NCBI GenBank assembly: GCA_014773175.1
Contig: VXCM01003377.1
Location: 1-64,000 of the forward strand
DNA: 64,000 nucleotides
Source of the DNA: Lucifuga dentata
Lineage: Eukaryota; Chordata; Actinopteri; Ophidiiformes; Bythitidae
Direction: 5' to 3'
Position 1 is the first letter of the stretch. Every line of letters starts with the position of its first letter. A program made the translations under genes and the position numbers. Under the pieces are notes generated by a model. The model searched no databases, was not told the origin of the DNA, and saw nothing but the letters and a program-made list of their open reading frames with translations. Shown here in pieces: positions 12,201 to 64,000 of the stretch.

Positions 12201-14737
12201 GAGTCCAAGGGCCTGTGATCGGTATGATCAATCAGAAGAAACTAACACGAGTCATCCTCTGCCAATCACAGATTAATGCCTGGGAGAGCAGGACTGATAA
12301 AATGCCCAAAAAAAAAAAAGCAAACAAAATCAATGTGGTTCATGGATTTATAGGATGAGGATACACATTTTGATGTTTTGTAAAATGGTTGGCAGTAACG
12401 TACCGTGTATGGAGCTCCAATGTGCAAAATGACTGGTATGCTCCTTTAACTACAAGCAACCATGCAAGCAATCAGTGCAAACCTGAAACCATGGAACTAC
12501 TGGAGATGGTGGAAACTCCATCTTCAGGTACAAATGCATCACTGGGTCTCTACCTGCCACTCCGACCTGGTGCGTCGCAAATGCTGGCAGCCTGCTTTCT
12601 CCCTTCCCCAACCACAGGGCAAGGACGGCGTGGTCTTGCTTGGCGTGATGAAAGGTGAAGCCGTGGGTGGAGGCAGCAGCGGCACAACGACTCAGGGAGA
12701 TGGGAATCTGAAGCCACACGGCCGCTTTCCCCTCCGCTTTCCACTGCGCCAAAGAATCTGTGGAGTCAAACAGCTGGTCACATGGGTACGCTTCGTTTAA
12801 CCCTCTGGAGTCATTTTTTTTTTTTTTTTTTTNTTTTTTTTTTTTTTTTTTACAGTTTTACTCTTCGTCGAACTTTGCCTTTTATTTGCAGTCACATAGA
12901 ATTCCTTTAAATGACATTTTTGCTTCATCAGATGAAGGTGAGAGATTGGAAATTGAAGATCTGAGAAAATGATGCCATCTGGTGGCAGTAGCCTCAAACT
13001 AAGAGAAGCAGATTTTCCAAAAAGGGGTGCTAGTTTGAGTTCTGGAATCTAAAAGGGCCATACCAGTGGTTTTGCACATTTGAGCCCAATAAATACTGCA
13101 TACTCTTTGCATTGCTGCCAACAATTTCCCAAAACAAAAAACTGGAGTGGTACATATTAGAATTGCTTTTCCTACCTTCCTGACAGTCAGTGGTTTCAGT
13201 TCATTCCAGTGCTGTTAAAAATAACCTGTAGAGACTTGAAACATGCTTGAGATATGTAAATCCATCACAGCAAACATGACATCTATCACATTTTTTTAAA
13301 GTAACTTTATTTAACTATTCAACACAGAGCTGCACGGAAGAAAATATACGACTATCCCTTTAACAATTGGATGTACATGTTAGCAGCTAAAACATTGAAT
13401 TTTAAGGTGGGTGTATCACCTAAACATTTGTTTTTGAAAGATTAGAGGATAAGACAAAGTAACAGAAAAACTAAAATAGTTTTATGTTTTGGAAAAAATG
13501 GCTCGCTAATATGTATGCAGGTAGCATTTATTGGCCTTAAACATGCAAACTCACCTGTATGGTTCTTTAAAGAAGCAGGTTTATTGATGTAGCTAACTTT
13601 GCTGATTTAAAGCCAGTCTAGGTCATTTTACTTTAGTTCATGTTCCAGATTTGAGGGGGTTCCTGGTTTTAGCAGGATATTGGGTAGATTTGTTGGGGAA
13701 GTTAATTACATGCAGGAAGACACAGAGAATTAAGAAAGCAGGTTGTATATAACAATATAGTATAGCTATGTGTCATTATTGTGTTTTTTATTGTTTGTAA
13801 TGGAGGTGTTGTTTGTAAATTAGCTATTCAGCTGTACTTGCTATGTTGTTCCTCAGATTTTGTACATTTTTCTGTTGTGTGTTTGCATGGGTGACTTGCA
13901 GGCATTAAAAAAAAATGTTTACCTATAATTATTGTTTGCAATACTATTCACATCTTGTCAAATTGAAGTTCTTCCAAAGACTTCACCTATACTGCCAAGC
14001 AGCATGAAGAAAGATGCAAACCCAGACCCAGTCTTCAGGATCACTGTTGATCAGAATTTTGAAGGCTTTAGGCTTTTTTTTTTTTTTTTGNTTTTTTTTT
14101 TTTTTTTAGGTGAAAAATGATATGAACAGAACACAATGAGGTCTGGGCTTTGCTTAAAATAGCTTGAAAGATAAAACTGCTCTCAAAACTCCATGTGTAG
14201 CAGGAGTCTTCATTTTCCCAGGCCAGTTTTATATGCATTCATATATGTTAACATATATAGACTCAGTAGACAGAGAAATGAAAGCACCTGTTCCTTGTTC
14301 AAGTCCTGCAATAACACTAACTTTATAAATCTTTTTTTTTTTTTTTTTTTTTNTTTTTTTTTTTTTTTTTTTGGTAGTTGTTGCTGTGTCAGAAAGCGCT
14401 TGATTCAGCTCTAGAGCCATTTTTGAGGCTGGAGTCTGTGTTGCTGTTTTAATGGATTGCATTATATTAAAGGGTATTTCTAATATTTTGCGCACCTCTT
14501 TCACTTACGGGTTAGTCAAACGATTAGAAACATGGTGCAATATAGTCTAATGCAGTCCAGTAAAACAACAATGCTTTAAACAAGGGTGAACTTGCAAAAC
14601 TAAATACTGGCTTTGGATATTCGGGGTAATTTTTGATATGTTATTCACACCCTCATTTCAAAACAGCACCAACCTCCATGTATGACCTGCACCGCGTGGT
14701 ATTGAAAAAAGAAAAAAGAAAAAAAAAAAAAAAATAN

Positions 14738-14769
<32 letters not shown>

Positions 14770-15174
14770 TCATTCATGTCTAACGGTCGGCGGGTATAAT
14801 GATTGACGTCCTTTCTGATTTCTGATTAATGATCTACATACTGTCCTTCACAATCCATTTTCACGTTGTCCTCTGAGGCCCTTTTTTTTTTTTTTTTTTT
14901 TTNTTTTTTTACAAAACAAACCTCCCAATAAGCCGCTGAATGAACTTTCGCTGATGTCCGCCGGTAAATCGGTGCCAGCCAGGTTCACTGTCACTCCACC
15001 GAACCTGTCCACTTTTCCGGTAAGAACTCTGGTTCCCTCTGCTCGGTGCAGTTGGAAGCGACGAGACGCGCACGAAAACGCACGGAGCGCTGCATGTGCT
15101 GGGCAAACCGCTTTACTACAAAGCCTGTTTCTCACCAAAAATAGAAGTTTAAATCCGAATGCACAAGCAGCCAT
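3006..15174 (-). CDS. nudt6: nudt6, Nudix hydrolase 6 (complete, five coding exons)
   Basis: Coding exons in transcript order: 15174-14922, 12757-12554, 8266-8211, 3820-3766, 3391-3006. They total 954 nt, 317 codons plus stop (human NUDT6: 316 residues), and all introns are GT-AG. Residues 181-203 form a perfect Nudix box G-x5-E-x7-REVYEETGV, the Mg-binding helix of hydrolases that cleave nucleoside diphosphates linked to another group. Upstream are the family-typical VDRFGGVTV (near residue 53) and THQVGVAG motifs; downstream is LRCEWLDL...[20 protein letters not shown] sequence. The N-terminus is rich in Arg, Lys, Ala and Ser without acidic residues for about 45 positions, so a mitochondrial presequence is plausible. 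The start is the first ATG after an in-frame TGA at 15214-15216. In other vertebrates NUDT6 is the FGF2 antisense gene, and the convergent layout is kept here. Confidence 0.96.
3392..3765 (-). other. nudt6: nudt6 intron 4
   Basis: 374 bp GT-AG intron with short T tracts; no other feature seen. Confidence 0.85.
3766..3820 (-). CDS. nudt6: nudt6 coding exon 4
   Basis: 55 nt coding [18 protein letters not shown], the first half of the Nudix box (Gly181, Glu187). Acceptor ctatttcag, donor gtgagt. The Nudix box is split by the next intron within a Ser codon (residue 190). Confidence 0.95.
4572..4595. repeat. (CA)n microsatellite
   Basis: About 12 CA units directly after a C-rich run that contains the single N at 4567. 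Confidence 0.9.
5265..5472 (+). repeat. dispersed repeat family B, copy 1
   Basis: Matches 26735-26950 over about 200 bp. Shared blocks include TATCCAGAT/ATCAGGATCCAGAT, the CCTATGATGG.ATATCA / CTTATGACGGACTATCA pair and the end GATCTGGCAGG. A TTAA element begins exactly at the TTAA that follows in both copies. Confidence 0.55.
5473..5999 (+). mobile_element. TTAA element copy 2 (subfamily II)
   Basis: Starts at TTAA 5473, with CCCAATAAATACTACC, the GACTATATTCCC block and, near the 3' end, GGCAGTCTGGAAGGTAGG and CCAGTAGTACG. The extreme 3' end is lost in the poly-A join around N 6023. Confidence 0.8.
6220..6258. repeat. (AC)n microsatellite
   Basis: About 19 uninterrupted AC units. Confidence 0.95.
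6730..7380 (+). mobile_element. TTAA element copy 3 (full length, subfamily I)
   Basis: TTAAACCATACC at the left and GGTATGGTCCTTTAA at the right, with the AATATATTC-type inverted repeat. Its apparent 651 bp includes a 65 bp block repeated on both sides of the N at 7276. Without that artefact the element is about 585 bp, as in the other full copies. Confidence 0.9.
7657..8040 (+). mobile_element. TTAA element copy 4 (internally deleted, subfamily II)
   Basis: Begins TTAAAGGGCTATAC and ends CATGGTTCTTTAA with both inverted repeats present. It lacks roughly 150-200 bp of the middle, and the right end is 170 bp from nudt6 exon 3. Confidence 0.88.
8211..8266 (-). CDS. nudt6: nudt6 coding exon 3
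   Basis: 56 nt coding (G)[18 protein letters not shown], the first strands of the Nudix fold. Acceptor tgtctag, donor gtaatt. Too short to stand out as an open frame; found by matching the expected residues between exons 2 and 4. Confidence 0.95.
10122..10146. repeat. (GA)n microsatellite
   Basis: About 12 GA units, followed by a CT-rich stretch to about 10265. Confidence 0.9.
10429..11074 (+). mobile_element. TTAA element copy 5 (full length, subfamily I)
   Basis: TTAAAGGAACATACC at the left and GTACGGTCCTTTAA at the right, with long inverted repeats. A 65 bp block is repeated on both sides of the N at 10532, an assembly artefact. The real length is near 580 bp. Confidence 0.9.
11236..11410 (-). 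repeat. dispersed repeat family B, copy 2 (inverted)
   Basis: Reverse complement matches the 26735-26950 copy: AGATCTGGATC, ACCTGTTGATAGTCCATCAT and GATCTGGATACAGGAT correspond to its GGATCCAGAT, GGACTATCAACAGGT and GGTCTGGATCTGG. Confidence 0.55.
12370..12449 (+). mobile_element. TTAA element copy 6 (3' end only)
   Basis: Only the right inverted repeat remains: TTTTGTAAAATGGTTGGCAG through GGTATGCTCCTTTAA. It ends about 105 bp from nudt6 exon 2. Confidence 0.75.
12554..12757 (-). CDS. nudt6: nudt6 coding exon 2
   Basis: 204 nt coding the [19 protein letters not shown] to THQVGVAG segment, the N-terminal domain characteristic of NUDT6. Acceptor actccacag at 12758, donor GTAGAG at 12553. The frame joins exon 1 through a split Asp codon and exon 3 through a split Gly codon. 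Confidence 0.95.
12758..14921 (-). other. nudt6: nudt6 intron 1 contents
   Basis: 2.2 kb with five homopolymer joins carrying single Ns (12833, 14091, 14353, 14737, 14903) and one complete TTAA element at 13050. No other gene is seen. The intron is the most fragmented part of the assembly. Confidence 0.8.
13050..13570 (-). mobile_element. TTAA element copy 7 (subfamily II, inverted)
   Basis: AAAGGGCCATACCAGTGG at the left, TGTATGGTTCTTTAA at the right. The interior reads in the opposite direction to most copies (TTTTAAGGTGGGTGTATCAC). The left TTAA has mutated to CTAA. Confidence 0.87.
14922..15174 (-). CDS. nudt6: nudt6 coding exon 1
   Basis: Residues 1-84 plus one nucleotide; ATG at 15174-15172, donor GTTTGT at 14921. 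It holds the basic, presequence-like N-terminus and the [13 protein letters not shown] motif. The donor lies about 10 bp from a poly-T assembly join with an N at 14903. A TTTTGTTACAG acceptor-like string just upstream of the ATG leaves room for a 5' UTR intron. Confidence 0.93.
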
Positions 15175-15937
15175 TAATTTCCTGTAACAAAAGCTGTGTA
15201 AAGGTAGATTTAATCAAACCTTAACCGGCATGCGCTCACAGCCAGTGCGTTGCGTAAAAGTCCGCCCTGGAAGTTACATAACTACCGTAATGCTTCTAAA
15301 TGTACAATAGTAAAAGTAAAAATATTCCTTTTGGAAAGTCTATAAAGTACGGAGCATTTAAAGTCCTAAATAATGTCCGAAATAATGGTTTATTTGTGTG
15401 TTTGTCTGTTTTTTTTAGTAAAATATCTAAAAAAAAAAAAAATGTTATGGAGGAATTTGGCTAAATTTTGGGAGATGTCGAGAGGATAGTGATTAAACTT
15501 GGAGGATCCGGAGGTTTTTTTTTTTTAATAAATTGGAGAGTTTTTAAATTTTTTTTAAATTTATTTATTTATTTTTTAATCTTGGTGGAGGTATGCGCTC
15601 TTGGAGTGCCTTCTTGTTTTTCTTTTTTGCTGTTTTTTTTTAAGTTGATCACGTGCATAAATTCAGATATTTTTATGCATTTATTACCTAGGAGAAGTTG
15701 GCTTCAAGGTTAGTTTTTTTCCCACTGAAAATACAAATTTAATTTTGATTATCAGACGCATTTTTCCTCTTATTTTAGTATATCTTAAAAAATGACTTAT
15801 CGTCGTAAAGTCTTCACGACAAAAACACAATCTTTTACGGTAATGGGGGCGGGGCTATATGTCGACTAGGAAGTTGACTGTGTCGCTCCATGTTTACACA
15901 TGTATGCGACTTCATGTGCTGAACTTTAACTGTGAAA
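15175..15937. promoter_or_regulatory. bidirectional nudt6/afg2a promoter region
   Basis: 763 bp between two divergent start codons. On the afg2a side there is a GC box GGGGGCGGGGC (15845-15855) 83 bp before the ATG and an ETS-like AGGAAGT (15868-15874). On the nudt6 side there is a second GGAAGT (in CCTGGAAGTTAC, near 15270). No convincing TATA box. T-rich low-complexity sequence occupies 15500-15660, including a CTTGGTGGAGGTATGCGCTC fragment near 15591 that resembles a repeat tail. A shared promoter is inferred from spacing, not shown. Confidence 0.6.

Positions 15938-64000
<48,063 letters not shown>

Larger units (their letters stand above)
8267..12553 (-). other. nudt6: nudt6 intron 2 contents
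   Basis: 4.3 kb. Holds a long poly-A join (N 8724), an N at 8961, a (GA)n array at 10122-10146, TTAA elements at 10429 and 12370, and an inverted copy of repeat family B at about 11236-11410. The 9000-9370 part is free of recognised repeats and of balanced composition; no gene was recognised in it. Confidence 0.75.

Overview
This is a piece of a vertebrate nuclear genome, almost certainly a ray-finned (teleost) fish. Support comes from GT-AG split genes with FGF2, NUDT6 and AFG2A/SPATA5 protein signatures, abundant (CA)n/(GT)n microsatellites, and many short non-autonomous transposons in introns. It is a draft assembly: about 26 isolated single Ns and one run of 45 Ns mark contig joins, many inside homopolymers.

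Three genes lie in the order fgf2 > < nudt6 > afg2a, the FGF2-NUDT6-SPATA5 block also known from human. (1) 680-865 (+) is the last coding exon of fgf2. (2) 3006-15174 (-) is a complete five-exon nudt6 (954 nt, 317 codons plus stop) with a perfect Nudix box assembled across an intron. It converges on fgf2, with 2.1 kb between the stop codons. This is the arrangement that gives the natural FGF2 antisense transcript in other vertebrates. (3) From 15938 (+) to beyond the window runs afg2a (spata5), a double AAA+ ATPase of 60S ribosome maturation. Fifteen coding exons join without a frame break into 781 codons. The last ~110 residues, including the end of the second AAA domain, lie past 64000. nudt6 and afg2a start 763 bp apart head to head and probably share a promoter region. 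Every exon frame was checked by hand. The only non-canonical splice site is a GC donor at the start of the 15.9 kb intron 10 of afg2a.

The rest is intronic. The dominant structure is one dispersed family of short elements: 18 copies, roughly 8 kb in all, about 380-600 bp when complete. They carry ~90 bp terminal inverted repeats, begin TTAAAGGACCATACC and end with its reverse complement, and are flanked by TTAA. One copy (39568-40167) sits inside a second repeat family, and a paralogue of that repeat at 52521-52935 still has the empty site. This shows directly that these are TTAA-targeting transposons, piggyBac-like in target choice. Two sequence subfamilies are visible. Two further dispersed repeats, a tRNA-like fragment, a LINE/SINE-like tail and many simple repeats are also annotated.

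I see no bacterial, viral, CRISPR or operon-type system and no intact transposase gene. The most notable points are the TTAA element family with its empty-site proof, the GC-AG intron, a tryptophan-to-methionine change in fgf2, and 64-65 bp duplications around single Ns that are assembly artefacts.
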